A stretch of DNA of 64,000 nucleotides, from NCBI RefSeq assembly GCF_003353055.1, contig NZ_QKWJ01000028.1, positions 21,304-85,303 of the forward strand, read 5' to 3'. Shown here piece after piece: positions 35,094 to 43,743 of the stretch (position 1 is the first letter of the stretch; every line of letters starts with the position of its first letter). A model generated the notes under the pieces. That model made no database searches. It was not told the origin of the DNA and saw only the letters and a list, made by a program, of their open reading frames with translations. Source of the DNA: Cupriavidus lacunae. GTDB lineage: Bacteria; Pseudomonadota; Gammaproteobacteria; Burkholderiales; Burkholderiaceae. Both the position numbers and the translations under genes were made by a program.

Positions 35094-35453
35094 ATGACGA
35101 CATATTCCGCAGCCGCATGGGCGCAGCACCCCGGCTCCAGCGAACTACTCCACCGGATCCGCGCTTCGGTCGCGCGCATTCGCGTGGATGCCGCAAACGG
35201 CGCCGGCATCGAACGCCGCCTGTCGAGCCTTTTGAGGCACGCGCTCGCGGCGGGATCGCCTTTGGAAATTGCGTTGGTGCTGGGAAGCGCGGCCGAACTT
35301 ATGTTGTTCCCGGAACCAGAAGTCCTGGAACAATGTACAGCCGCCGTTCTACAGGCCGATCAGCAAGCACTACGCGGGCTCGTCTGGGCTGTCAGGCACA
35401 GAAGCATGAGAAGGGAGATGGGCGTTCGCAGGTTCGCGCTCGACTCGCAATGA
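35094..35453 (+). CDS. Acyl-CoA dehydrogenase partner protein, copy 1 (119 aa)
   Basis: A 119-residue, mostly helical, soluble protein of no recognised family. It is a clear paralogue of 45114-45497. Shared parts are IERRLSSLLRHALA, LEIALVLGSAAELMLFPEPE, VLEQCTAAV and QQALRGLVWAVRHRSMR. Both copies follow an acyl-CoA dehydrogenase gene (here a relic), so the protein probably works with that enzyme. Its frame stayed intact while the neighbouring enzyme was lost, which suggests a separate function or recent deletion. It is 10 bp downstream of the relic. Confidence 0.7.
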   Translation: MTTYSAAAWAQHPGSSELLHRIRASVARIRVDAANGAGIERRLSSLLRHALAAGSPLEIALVLGSAAELMLFPEPEVLEQCTAAVLQADQQALRGLVWAVRHRSMRREMGVRRFALDSQ

Positions 35454-35615
35454 GGCACAGAAAACAGCGAAACCCTAGCGGGAATGACGGCAGCGCCGGA
35501 CCTGCGCCATGCCGGCTGCGCGCCGTTCGTGGTGCTCGAAGCGCACAGTCCTCTCTTTGCCCTTCCTCAACCGTCATCAGGGCCAGTCCTGGTCGATGTG
35601 TTTTGGAAGTCGATC

Positions 35616-37013
35616 TTAGTCTGCGCTGCTTATGGCAACGTGTCCATGTGCGATCCGAGCCGTCATCGCCACGATCAGTTCGAATACACGGTCGAGATTC
35701 ACTGGCTGTGTCTGCGAACCAAACCTGAGCGTCGATGCGCCGTCCACCAGTGCCGCGATGAGTGTCGCGCGAGCGAGGCACTCACGTGCTGTTGCCGAGG
35801 AATCGATTTCCCGTATGAGATCAGCGTAGCCTACCCGGTAGGCTGCGTAGACGCTTCTCACAATTTCTCGCGTGATATCCGAATGCTGGGCCAGTGCAAA
35901 CATCTCTGCCCAGAGTCGATACACCGCAGGGTCACAGGCTTCTTCGAAGACTTCTGCAGCGATTTCAATCAGACGTTCCTGCACTGGTTTGCTGCTTGGC
36001 TTACCCATCTCCGCGTAGCGGTCCACATAAGCCTGCCCCAGCGCGCTAATTGTCGTGCGAAGCAGGTCATCATAGGTTGGAAAGTAGTTCTGAAGAGCCG
36101 ATGGCAGAATTCCAAGTTCTTTCGCCACTCGCGCCAAGGTGAAGTTTGCATAGCCCTCCGTGGCCAATAGATTAGCGGCGGTAGAAATGATCTCATTGAT
36201 CTTGAGTTCTCTGCGCTTCCCTTGAGCCGTCGGCCGGTAATGGACGGCGCCTTGAGCCGATTGGTGCGCCCGCAGATCCAGTTGTGCCGGTCTGCCGGCG
36301 TCAGCGCCACGAGGACGGGAACGACGACGAGGCGCTTCGCTATCCAGGATCTGCGTCGAAGCGCTCACAACCAGTTTTACGGTGCGCTTTGCCAGGCGAA
36401 CGAACTCGACATAGTCTCTTCCGGGGTAATCGCCGTGGGAGGCGAACATCGTCATTCCTTCCATTTGGGCGACTATCACGGCGGCACGCAGCAGGCACGC
36501 TTCGCTGGTCAGCGCCGGGTGGAGTTCTGACAGCAACTTTGCAAAAATGCCTCGAAACTGTGCCTGCATATCGTTCAGCAATTCCGCAGCATAGGGTTCA
36601 TGCGAAGAAAAAGCCTCGATCTCGACCATGAACTTCGGTAAATCGGTCTCGTTGATGTTCTGAAAGATACGATTTATCAGTGCGGTGCAACGTTGCGCGG
36701 CGCCAATTCCCGGGCGATTCGCGATCGTCGTGTAGTCCTCTATGACTTGGCTCACATATGCCAGGAGCGCTGTGCGCAACAGTTCTTCTTTGGTTCGGAA
36801 GTAGTACTGGAGATTGCCAAGCGTGATACCAACGCGATCCGCCACGCGACGTGTCGCGAACCCGGCATAGCCATCATCCTGAAATACCTGACGGGCGGCA
36901 TCAATAATCTCCCGAATGCGCAGTTCCCGTTTTCGTTGCGTTGCAGATTGCATGTCGGGTTTTGCTGCCTCGAAATGGTCAGGAATTCCTTGCTTGACCG
37001 CCCTCTGTTGCAC
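35616..37013 (-). CDS. Double TetR regulator in one polypeptide
   Basis: One uninterrupted 465-residue frame contains two complete TetR units. HTH 1 (about 31-85) reads RVADRVGITLGNLQYYFRTK and HTH 2 (about 268-323) reads RVAKELGILPSALQNYFPTY, each followed by a helical ligand domain of about 140-180 residues. An Arg/Pro-rich linker (about 225-268) joins them. A GTG at 37013 sits 7 bases after AGGAGA and is the best start, though GTG 37034 and ATG 36953 are in frame. It is transcribed away from the 37881 operon. It could act as a covalent pseudo-dimer, binding asymmetric or phased operator sites. Confidence 0.85.
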   Translation of the reverse strand: MQQRAVKQGIPDHFEAAKPDMQSATQRKRELRIREIIDAARQVFQDDGYAGFATRRVADRVGITLGNLQYYFRTKEELLRTALLAYVSQVIEDYTTIANRPGIGAAQRCTALINRIFQNINETDLPKFMVEIEAFSSHEPYAAELLNDMQAQFRGIFAKLLSELHPALTSEACLLRAAVIVAQMEGMTMFASHGDYPGRDYVEFVRLAKRTVKLVVSASTQILDSEAPRRRSRPRGADAGRPAQLDLRAHQSAQGAVHYRPTAQGKRRELKINEIISTAANLLATEGYANFTLARVAKELGILPSALQNYFPTYDDLLRTTISALGQAYVDRYAEMGKPSSKPVQERLIEIAAEVFEEACDPAVYRLWAEMFALAQHSDITREIVRSVYAAYRVGYADLIREIDSSATARECLARATLIAALVDGASTLRFGSQTQPVNLDRVFELIVAMTARIAHGHVAISSAD

Positions 37014-37296
37014 GTTGGTTCTCCTGAAGCTCACATGAAGTTGTCTGCATTATAGGTCATCCCGATGGAAGGTCGAAACGCCGTGGCAGTGTTCTTTGCT
37101 TGTGTGCATGCTTGCTGACCAAATTTTCTCGTAGCCGACTCAGCACTCCAGTGCCAGGCTCCAGCGGATCTGGAGGCGCACCTGGCCTTCGCCTGATCCT
37201 CCCGAGCCAAGGATTCCAAGGAATCTGTGACTGCCCCTGCGCCCGAAGCGCATCCGGCGGGGCAAATCACGCCCCATGGCAGGCGAGGTCGGCTGG

Positions 37297-37425
37297 ATTC
37301 GACATCGTTTGTGCGGGGTTGCGTTGGTGTTTCCCCTAACATTAACCACCTTGATGTTAGGTCACGTCGCCGTTATTATTTGGTCATCAATACGTAATCT
37401 GTGGGTCATTGATACGTGTATGGGG
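37297..37425 (+). promoter_or_regulatory. Phased AGGTC-like repeat block, copy 1
   Basis: After ATTCGACATCGT (37297-37308) come an 8-bp inverted repeat CCTAACAT/ATGTTAGG (37335-37342 and 37354-37361) and three direct half-sites, AGGTC at 37359, TGGTC at 37381 and GGGTC at 37403, exactly 22 bp apart. The block at 48859-48985 shares the flanking words ATTCGACATCGT, TTTCCCCTA and CCTTGAT, and the same 22-bp phasing. Two helical turns between sites means that regulators would sit on one face of the DNA. Confidence 0.65.
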
Positions 37426-37647
37426 CATGGTCAAGGGGCGCCGAGCGAGGGATAGGGTGAGGATTTGGTTCCCTCAACTCATGGTATTCCAGCGCATTCC
37501 AGCCAGCTGGAGGCGTGTCGCCGCCGAGTTGAATGCTGACTATGCACAAGCGTGCCCATGACCACCGAGGGAAGGCTCCCGGGCGGGAGAGGCACGCAGC
37601 CGGATCGCAAGACAGGAGATCCGACAGAATAAGAAACGCCGCCTTTC

Positions 37648-37699
37648 ATTGTTCTCTTCATGTTTGTAATTTGTCCTATGTTTGTTTGTGCATCCTACA
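37648..37699 (+). promoter_or_regulatory. Promoter-like block D before the 37.9 kb operon
   Basis: GTTTGTAATTTGTCCTATG is a diverged form of the TTTGTCA-N3-TGACCTA element of blocks A-C. TGTCCT (37672-37677), a 16-base spacer and CCTACA (37694-37699) mirror the -35/-10 spacing in copies B and C. The predicted start is about 175 bp before the reductase ATG. Confidence 0.45.
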
Positions 37700-37880
37700 A
37701 AGATGAACGCATGAGAAGCGCAGAACGAATGGCCGCCCTGGAGGGCAGAGGGGGCATCGCCGCTCCTGGTCACCCACGATGAGAACAGGCGTAGACCGGG
37801 GCGACACGAAGGCAGCTCCCTGCATCGGTTCACGTTTGAATAGCCCTACCCTTAACAACTGAAGTATCAGGAGACAAACA

Positions 37881-39014
37881 ATGGCAAAGCACCCCGTCGT
37901 CGTTTATGGCGCAAGCGGTTACACCGGCATGTTGATCATGGACTGGCTGATCGACCAGAACATCCCGTTCACCGCCGTGGCGCGCAACGCAGGCCGGACC
38001 AGGGAAATGATGGCGCAGCGCGTCGTGCGGCTTGAATCGGCCAACTACGAGATCATCGAAGCGGAACACAACGTGGATGCGCTCGTGAATGCGTTCCGAG
38101 GCGCGAAGGTCGTCTGCAACACCGTCGGGCCGTTCTTCAATTTCGGCCTGGTTGCGGTGGAAGCGGCGCTCAAGGCCGGTTGCCACTACCTCGACACTAC
38201 CGGTGAGCAACATTTCATTCGCCAGGTGCGCGACCAGTTTGGCGAGCTGTACCGTCAAGCTGGCCTGCTGTTGTCGCCGTCGAACGCGTACATGTACACG
38301 TTTGCTGAGATCGCTGCGGAGCTGGCGCTCGAAACGCCGGGGGTCGATGCGATCGAGACGGCAACCTTGACCCGCGGCCCGCGCGGTGCCGGCGCCGGTG
38401 TCAGCGTCGGCTCCACGGCCACCATCTTCGAAGGCTATCGCCAGGAATCCTGCTATCTGTGGGAAAAGGCGCTGGTGCCGCATGAAAAGCAGGCCTCCTT
38501 CAACGTGGCGTCTCCCGATTTCCTGCAGCCGGTGTTCGCGCTGCCGTGGGGCGGCACGTCGCTGCCGGTGTACTTCGAGCACGATCCTCGCGTGCGCAGC
38601 TGTATCTCGTGCGTAGGTTTCTACGACAACAACGCGATGCAAATGGTGCACGGGCTCGGCCAGAAGTGGGATGCGGAGTATGCGCATCTGCCGCGTGAAC
38701 AGCAGGATGCGGTGCTCAAGCAGCTCGTCGACTCTGTGACCCCGTCGATGCCGCCGCGCGAGCGCACGTCGCTGCATCGCACTGTTGACTTCGCCATCGG
38801 CCGTGGCCAGCTTGCCTCGGTGCGCGCGACGCTGCACGGCATTACGCCGTACATCGCCACCGGCGCCATTCAGGCTGCCGGCGCCATCAAGCTCATTGAC
38901 GGCGATGCAGCCAAGGTCGGCTTTGCATCCGGCTCGAAAGCGTTCGGACACCGCTACCTGCTCGGCTTCCTGGAGCAACGTGGCTTGGCGCGCGCCACGA
39001 TCTCGCAGCTGTAA
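37881..39014 (+). CDS. Saccharopine dehydrogenase-like NAD(P)-binding protein
   Basis: A 377-residue protein with an N-terminal Rossmann fold (VVVYGASGYTGMLIMDWLI, about residues 5-24), the VCNTVGPFFNFG loop and YLDTTGEQ, as in saccharopine dehydrogenase-like proteins and trans-acting enoyl reductases. The C-terminal part (about 150-377, with GAGAGVSVGSTATIFEGYRQ) fits the DUF5938-containing subgroup. It probably reduces or oxidises a pathway intermediate with NAD(P)H. It is the first gene of the operon that runs to about 48.4 kb. Confidence 0.82.
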   Translation: MAKHPVVVYGASGYTGMLIMDWLIDQNIPFTAVARNAGRTREMMAQRVVRLESANYEIIEAEHNVDALVNAFRGAKVVCNTVGPFFNFGLVAVEAALKAGCHYLDTTGEQHFIRQVRDQFGELYRQAGLLLSPSNAYMYTFAEIAAELALETPGVDAIETATLTRGPRGAGAGVSVGSTATIFEGYRQESCYLWEKALVPHEKQASFNVASPDFLQPVFALPWGGTSLPVYFEHDPRVRSCISCVGFYDNNAMQMVHGLGQKWDAEYAHLPREQQDAVLKQLVDSVTPSMPPRERTSLHRTVDFAIGRGQLASVRATLHGITPYIATGAIQAAGAIKLIDGDAAKVGFASGSKAFGHRYLLGFLEQRGLARATISQL

Positions 39015-39125
39015 AAGCTAATGCCGTGCGGCCTGACAAAGCATCAGGCCGCACAGGGCACACAGCGCAGCACGCCTCGGACACTGTGGGGCGGTGCTGA
39101 AAGTCACTTGAAGAAGGAGTTCGCT

Positions 39126-39386
39126 ATGCGACTCAAGCACATTGGCATTGCCGCAGTGATCGTGGCGGGCGGGCTGGCATCAGGCGAGCCGGGGACGCAG
39201 ACCAGCGGTATCGGCACGTCCGAGCTGGCCGCTCAGGATTCACGCACAGACGCCGGCACCGATGACGCTGGCTCACGCCGCTTCGACCCTTATACGCAAG
39301 GCCACCGCGCGGGGCGGTTCGACCCCTACACGGATGGCATGGGCCGCCCCGGCACTGACCTGGTATGGCTTCAAAGGAACACTTAA
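39126..39386 (+). CDS. Small exported protein with RFDPYT repeats (86 aa)
   Basis: The ATG follows an AAGGAG site. The N-terminal 20 residues look like a signal peptide (MRLKHIGIAAVIVAGGLASG). The mature part is acidic and Gly-rich, then carries a tandem repeat RRFDPYTQGHRAG / GRFDPYTDGMGRPG. It ends exactly where the ligase gene starts (the stop codon is followed directly by ATG). The repeat looks like a short docking or metal-binding module. The family is not recognised, and its link with the pathway is inferred from position. Confidence 0.6.
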   Translation: MRLKHIGIAAVIVAGGLASGEPGTQTSGIGTSELAAQDSRTDAGTDDAGSRRFDPYTQGHRAGRFDPYTDGMGRPGTDLVWLQRNT

Positions 39387-40940
39387 ATGGCAATCATTGA
39401 TTTCTTCGACCGTGGGTGGCGCATCAACCCCCACGGCATCGCCTATATCCAGGGCGAGCGCAGCTTCTCGTTCCAGGAGATCGGTGAGCTCTCGTGCCGC
39501 GTCGCCAATGGACTGCTGGCTGCCGGGTTGGAAAAGGAAGCGAAGGCCGCGGTTTGGGCAGACAACGACGTGGTCGGCTGGGGCTGCGCGCTAGGCATGT
39601 GGCGCGCCGGCATAGTGTACATCCCCGTCAATGGCCGCAACGCCCCGGCCGAGAACCAGTACGTGCTCAACGCCTTCGACTGCGAAGCGCTGTTCTTCAC
39701 CCAGGCCTTCGCACCCATGCTCGAAGAACTTCGCTCCAGCCTGCCGATGGTCAAGCTGTGGGTGTGCATTGACGCTGAACTGTCGTGGGCGCCCTCGCTT
39801 GCCACATGGATCGCCGGCCAACCTTCGACCATGCCTTGCGTCGAGTACGACATGGATGACATCGTCACGCTGTCGGCCACCGGCGGCACGACGGGCGCGC
39901 CCAAGGGCGTCATGAACACGCATCGCGCGTTCCAAACTTACTTCGCGCAGTTCATGATCGCGTTCCCGTATGGCACGCAGCGCCCGGTCAACCTTGCCGC
40001 TGCGCCCATGACGCATACCGCGGGGATGATGTCGCTGCCGTGTACCGCGCGCGGGGGCACCGTGGTCGTGCTGCCGAAGCCCGATCCCGTGCTGTTGCTT
40101 GCCGCCATTGCCAAGCACCGCGTCACTGAATTTTTCCTACCGCCGACGGTCATCTACCGTCTGCTCGATATCCCCGGCATCGAACAGCAGGATTTCTCGT
40201 CGCTCAAGTACTTCCTTTACGGCGCCGCACCCATGTCGGTGGAAAAGCTCAAGCGCGCGATCGAGGTGTTTGGCCCGGTCATGGCGGGAGGCTATGGGCA
40301 GACCGAAGCCGCAGCATCGATCTCTAACATGACGCCGGCCGAGCATTTCGTCGACGGCAAGATTGCATCCGAGGAGCGGCTGTCTTCGGTGGGCCGTCCG
40401 AACCCGCTGATCCGCGTCGAGATCCTGAATGATCGCGGCGAGGTGCTGCCGCAAGGCGAGACCGGTGAAATCTGCGTGCGAGGTGACCTCATCATGAAGG
40501 GCTACTACAAGGCGCCCGACAAGACGGCGGAAACGATCGTCGACGGCTGGCTGCACACCGGCGACATCGGCCATCTCGATGCCGACGGCTACCTGCATAT
40601 CACCGACCGCAAGAAAGACATGATCATCAGCGGCGGCTTCAATGTGTACCCGAGCGAGGTCGAGCAAGTCATCTGGGCGCACCCCGCGGTGCAGGACTGC
40701 GCGGTGATCGGGGTGCCCGATGATAAGTGGGGCGAAGCGGTGAAGGCGGTGGTGGAACTCAACGCGGGTCACACCGTGAGTGCTGAAGAACTCGTCGCGC
40801 TGTGCAAGGACAAGCTTGGCTCGGTCAAGGCGCCAAAAAGCGTGGATTTCGTGGCCGCGTTGCCGCGGAGCACGGTCGGCAAGGTGCTGAAGAAAGACCT
40901 GCGTGAGCAGTACTGGCAAGGCCAGCAACGCAAAATCTGA
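39387..40940 (+). CDS. AMP-dependent acyl-CoA ligase
   Basis: A 517-residue ANL-superfamily enzyme that activates a carboxylic acid with ATP and CoA. The phosphate loop LSATGGTTGAPKG is at 162-174, the A5 motif is GGYGQTEAAASIS, and A7/A8 is LHTGDIGHLDADGYLHITDR followed by KKDMIISGGFNVYPSEVEQV. The catalytic Lys is in PRSTVGKVLKKDLRE near the C-terminus. It resembles medium- and long-chain or aromatic acyl-CoA synthetases. It starts on the base after the previous stop codon and lies 15 bp before the thiolase. It should make the CoA thioester that the acyl-CoA dehydrogenase and thiolase use. Confidence 0.92.
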   Translation: MAIIDFFDRGWRINPHGIAYIQGERSFSFQEIGELSCRVANGLLAAGLEKEAKAAVWADNDVVGWGCALGMWRAGIVYIPVNGRNAPAENQYVLNAFDCEALFFTQAFAPMLEELRSSLPMVKLWVCIDAELSWAPSLATWIAGQPSTMPCVEYDMDDIVTLSATGGTTGAPKGVMNTHRAFQTYFAQFMIAFPYGTQRPVNLAAAPMTHTAGMMSLPCTARGGTVVVLPKPDPVLLLAAIAKHRVTEFFLPPTVIYRLLDIPGIEQQDFSSLKYFLYGAAPMSVEKLKRAIEVFGPVMAGGYGQTEAAASISNMTPAEHFVDGKIASEERLSSVGRPNPLIRVEILNDRGEVLPQGETGEICVRGDLIMKGYYKAPDKTAETIVDGWLHTGDIGHLDADGYLHITDRKKDMIISGGFNVYPSEVEQVIWAHPAVQDCAVIGVPDDKWGEAVKAVVELNAGHTVSAEELVALCKDKLGSVKAPKSVDFVAALPRSTVGKVLKKDLREQYWQGQQRKI

Positions 40941-40955
40941 GACGAGCGATCAACG

Positions 40956-42197
40956 ATGAGCAACATCTACATTGCCGGTATCGCCATGACGGTGTTCGGC
41001 CGGCACCTCGAACGCAGCATCGATGACCTCGCAGGTGAAGCGCTGCGCGGTGCGCTGCAGGACGCCGGTTGCAACGCCGATGCGATTGGCGCGGCCTACT
41101 ACGCCGGCATTACCAACGGCCAGCTGCAGGGCCAACTGTCGATCCCGGGCCAGGTGGTGTTCAGCAAGATCGGGCTGGAGGGCATTCCGGTGTTCAACGT
41201 CGAGAATGCCTGTGCCTCCGGTAGCACCGCCGTGCACCTGGCCGTGCAAAGCCTGAAAGCAGGCGCGTGCGACGTGGCGCTGGCCCTCGGCGCGGAAAAG
41301 ATGAACGTACCGGACAAGGCGAAATCGTTCGCGCTGTTCGAGGGCGGGTGGGACGTGTCGCGTGTTGAGGACAACTTCGCCCACCTCATGAGGCTGGGCG
41401 AAGGCGTTGAGCCGCCACCAGGCTCGGAATCTGACCGGCCTTACAGCCGCTTCATGTCGGTCTACGCCGCGATGTGCCGTTATCACATGAAGACCTACGG
41501 CACGACACAGCGTCAGATTGCCGCGGTGTCGGCAAAGAACCACGGGCACTCGGTACACAACCCGTTTTCGCAGTTCCGCAAACCGTTCACGGTCGACGAG
41601 GTGCTCGCGGCCCCGCCGATCACCTATCCGATCACGTTGCCGATGTGCGCGCCGGTCACTGACGGTGCGGCTGCCGCAATCCTTTGCACCGAAGAGGGCC
41701 TGCGCCGCATCGGTGCCGAGCGCAGCCGTTGCATCAGGGTTGCAGCAAGCGTGATCCGCAGTTTCACGCATCGGCGCATCGACGAGCCGGAGAAGAACAT
41801 TGGCAGGCTGGCGGCGCTGCAGGCTTATGAGCAGGCAGGCCTAAGCCCCGAAGACATGAACGTTGCCGAAGTCCACGATGCCTCCGCCATGGGCGAGATC
41901 ATCCAGGCCGAAAACCTCGGGCTGGTGCCACTGGGCCAAGGTGGCCCCGCTGCCGAGCGAGGGGACTTCACGATCGGTGGACGCATCCCCATCAATCCGT
42001 CGGGCGGCCTCGAATCGAAAGGTCACCCCCTGGGCGCAACGGGCATCGGCCAGCTCTATGAACTGGTCACGCAACTGCGTGGGGAGGCCGGTGCACGCCA
42101 GGTGCTCGGCGCGCGGCATGCGATTCAGGAGAACGGTGGCGGCTTCCAGGGCATCGAAGAAGCCGCGCTGGCGGTGCACATCTTGAGCAAGGAATGA
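40956..42197 (+). CDS. SCP2-type thiolase
   Basis: A 413-residue thiolase-fold enzyme of the SCP2/lipid-transfer group. The nucleophile is C86 (NVENACASGSTAVHLAVQ), H307 lies in EVHDASAMGEIIQAENLG and H357 in GLESKGHPLGATGIGQLYEL. The usual second cysteine (CxGxG) is absent, and the sequence there is IQENGGGFQG, as is common in SCP2-type enzymes, which use other residues. Thiolytic cleavage of a branched or cyclic 3-ketoacyl-CoA is likely. A retro-aldol role, as in some steroid side-chain enzymes, is possible. It is 15 bp after the ligase gene. Confidence 0.88.
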   Translation: MSNIYIAGIAMTVFGRHLERSIDDLAGEALRGALQDAGCNADAIGAAYYAGITNGQLQGQLSIPGQVVFSKIGLEGIPVFNVENACASGSTAVHLAVQSLKAGACDVALALGAEKMNVPDKAKSFALFEGGWDVSRVEDNFAHLMRLGEGVEPPPGSESDRPYSRFMSVYAAMCRYHMKTYGTTQRQIAAVSAKNHGHSVHNPFSQFRKPFTVDEVLAAPPITYPITLPMCAPVTDGAAAAILCTEEGLRRIGAERSRCIRVAASVIRSFTHRRIDEPEKNIGRLAALQAYEQAGLSPEDMNVAEVHDASAMGEIIQAENLGLVPLGQGGPAAERGDFTIGGRIPINPSGGLESKGHPLGATGIGQLYELVTQLRGEAGARQVLGARHAIQENGGGFQGIEEAALAVHILSKE

Positions 42198-42209
42198 GGG
42201 GACTTTGAA

Positions 42210-43700
42210 ATGACCAAGCGTCTCGATGGCACGCAGGAAGGGGAGACCGGGCACACCGGCATGACCCGGCGCATGTTCGTGAAAGGTGCCGCAGCCACAG
42301 CGGTCGTGGTGCCCGCCATTGCGGCGATGCAAAGCCCAGGGGCGGAGCCGGGGGAGAACGCCAAGGAGACGGCCGACCTGGAAAAGTATCGCGCGCTGGG
42401 TGGATGGGTGGAAAAGCCCGATGACCTGCAGCCCGCGCTAGAGGGCGATGTCAGCTCGGACGTGGTAATTGTTGGCGCCGGCTTTGCGGGGCTTTCCGCT
42501 GCACTGGAGCTCGCCAGGCAGGGTGCGAAAGTGATCGTCCTTGAGCGTGAGTTTGCCGGCTTCGGCGCGAGCGGGCGCAACGCCGGCTACCTGGGCGGCG
42601 GCATCGCGCTCGAGTACGACCTGTTCCTCAAGGACGTCGGTAAGGCGCGCGCGAAGGAAATCGTTCGCTACTACGAAGATGCCGTCCCCTTCGTTGAAGG
42701 CAAGCTCAAGGAACATGGGATCGACTGCGACTACAACCCCTCCGGGCTGATTCGCGCGGGCATTCATCCGTCACAGGAAGAGAAGGTGCGTGAGGGCGTA
42801 CGGGCCAGTGCGGAGTTTGGAGTCCAGTCGGTGTTCCTGGACGAAGCCCAAATGCGGGCACGGGGCATTCCCCCGGCGTTTCTTTTTGGCGAATACACGC
42901 CGCGCGGCGGCACGCTCCACCCCGGGAAGTACGTGATGGGGTTGCGGCGCGCAGCGCTGCGTGCGGGCGTCAAGATCTACGAGAACACGCCACTGCTGTC
43001 TTACATCGAAGGTCCCGTGATCCAGGTGAAGACTCCGCGTGGTAGCGCGAGCGCTCCGGTGCTGATGCTCGCAACGAATGCCTATACCCCCCAACTTGGC
43101 CTGCTTGCCGACAAGGTGGTGCCTTTGCGGGTGTCGGCCATCGAGACTGAACCGCTTTCCCCGGCGCAATTGAAATCGTTGGGCTGGGCGCGACGCGAAG
43201 GTGTCATGACTGCACATTGGGTCATGGAAAGCCATCGCGTGACGGCCCAGAACACGCTTCTGGTGACTACCAAGCGACTGCGCTATCCGTACGGCTCGAA
43301 GACGCCGAATGTGCCCGACTACGACCAGTACCGCGAGCTGAGGACCGCCATGCGCGACCGCTTCCCGACCTTGAAAGACCTCGCCGTGCGGGCGTGTTGG
43401 AGCGGCTATATCAGCTTCGCCAACGATGCGCTGCCGGTAGTCGGCACGACGGGATCGAACCAGAACATCTTTTACTCAGCTGGGTGTTCCGGGCATGGCG
43501 TGGCAGCCCAGTCCATGGTCGGTCACATGATCGCCCAGCGGATTCGCGGTACCGAGCCCCCGCTGCTGGCGGCGGTGCGTCACGAAACGCCTTCCACATT
43601 GCCCGAACCGTTCCGGTGGTGTGTGTTGAAAGGGGCGTTGGGTGGGGCTGCCGCCATGGACGACTGGGTGAACCGTAAGGTGCGCGACGCTTCAGCCTGA
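42210..43700 (+). CDS. Tat-exported DadA-like FAD oxidoreductase
   Basis: A 496-residue flavoprotein of the glycine/D-amino-acid oxidase (DAO) family. A twin-arginine signal contains TRRMFVKGAAATAVVVPAIA (R20, R21; RRxFxK). The FAD site is VVIVGAGFAGLSAALELARQ with a following VLEREFAGFGASGRNAGYLG. The C-terminus holds WSGYISFANDALPVVGTTGS and YSAGCSGHGVAAQSMVGHM, typical of puuB/ordL-like amine and amino-acid oxidoreductases. It would oxidise a C-N bond outside the cytoplasm, as the two amine oxidases would. It follows the thiolase by 12 bp. Confidence 0.85.
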   Translation: MTKRLDGTQEGETGHTGMTRRMFVKGAAATAVVVPAIAAMQSPGAEPGENAKETADLEKYRALGGWVEKPDDLQPALEGDVSSDVVIVGAGFAGLSAALELARQGAKVIVLEREFAGFGASGRNAGYLGGGIALEYDLFLKDVGKARAKEIVRYYEDAVPFVEGKLKEHGIDCDYNPSGLIRAGIHPSQEEKVREGVRASAEFGVQSVFLDEAQMRARGIPPAFLFGEYTPRGGTLHPGKYVMGLRRAALRAGVKIYENTPLLSYIEGPVIQVKTPRGSASAPVLMLATNAYTPQLGLLADKVVPLRVSAIETEPLSPAQLKSLGWARREGVMTAHWVMESHRVTAQNTLLVTTKRLRYPYGSKTPNVPDYDQYRELRTAMRDRFPTLKDLAVRACWSGYISFANDALPVVGTTGSNQNIFYSAGCSGHGVAAQSMVGHMIAQRIRGTEPPLLAAVRHETPSTLPEPFRWCVLKGALGGAAAMDDWVNRKVRDASA

Positions 43701-43743
43701 AGGCGAGCGCTTTAACTGCAAATATGAAAAGGAGGAGCACAAC

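Larger units (their letters stand above)
37014..37880 (+). other. Long regulatory interval before the 37.9 kb operon
   Basis: No gene is supported in these 867 bases between the divergent double TetR gene and the reductase gene. The stretch contains the phased-repeat block at 37297-37425 and the promoter-like block at 37648-37699, both listed separately. Short frames on both strands lack ribosome sites and family resemblance. Confidence 0.5.
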
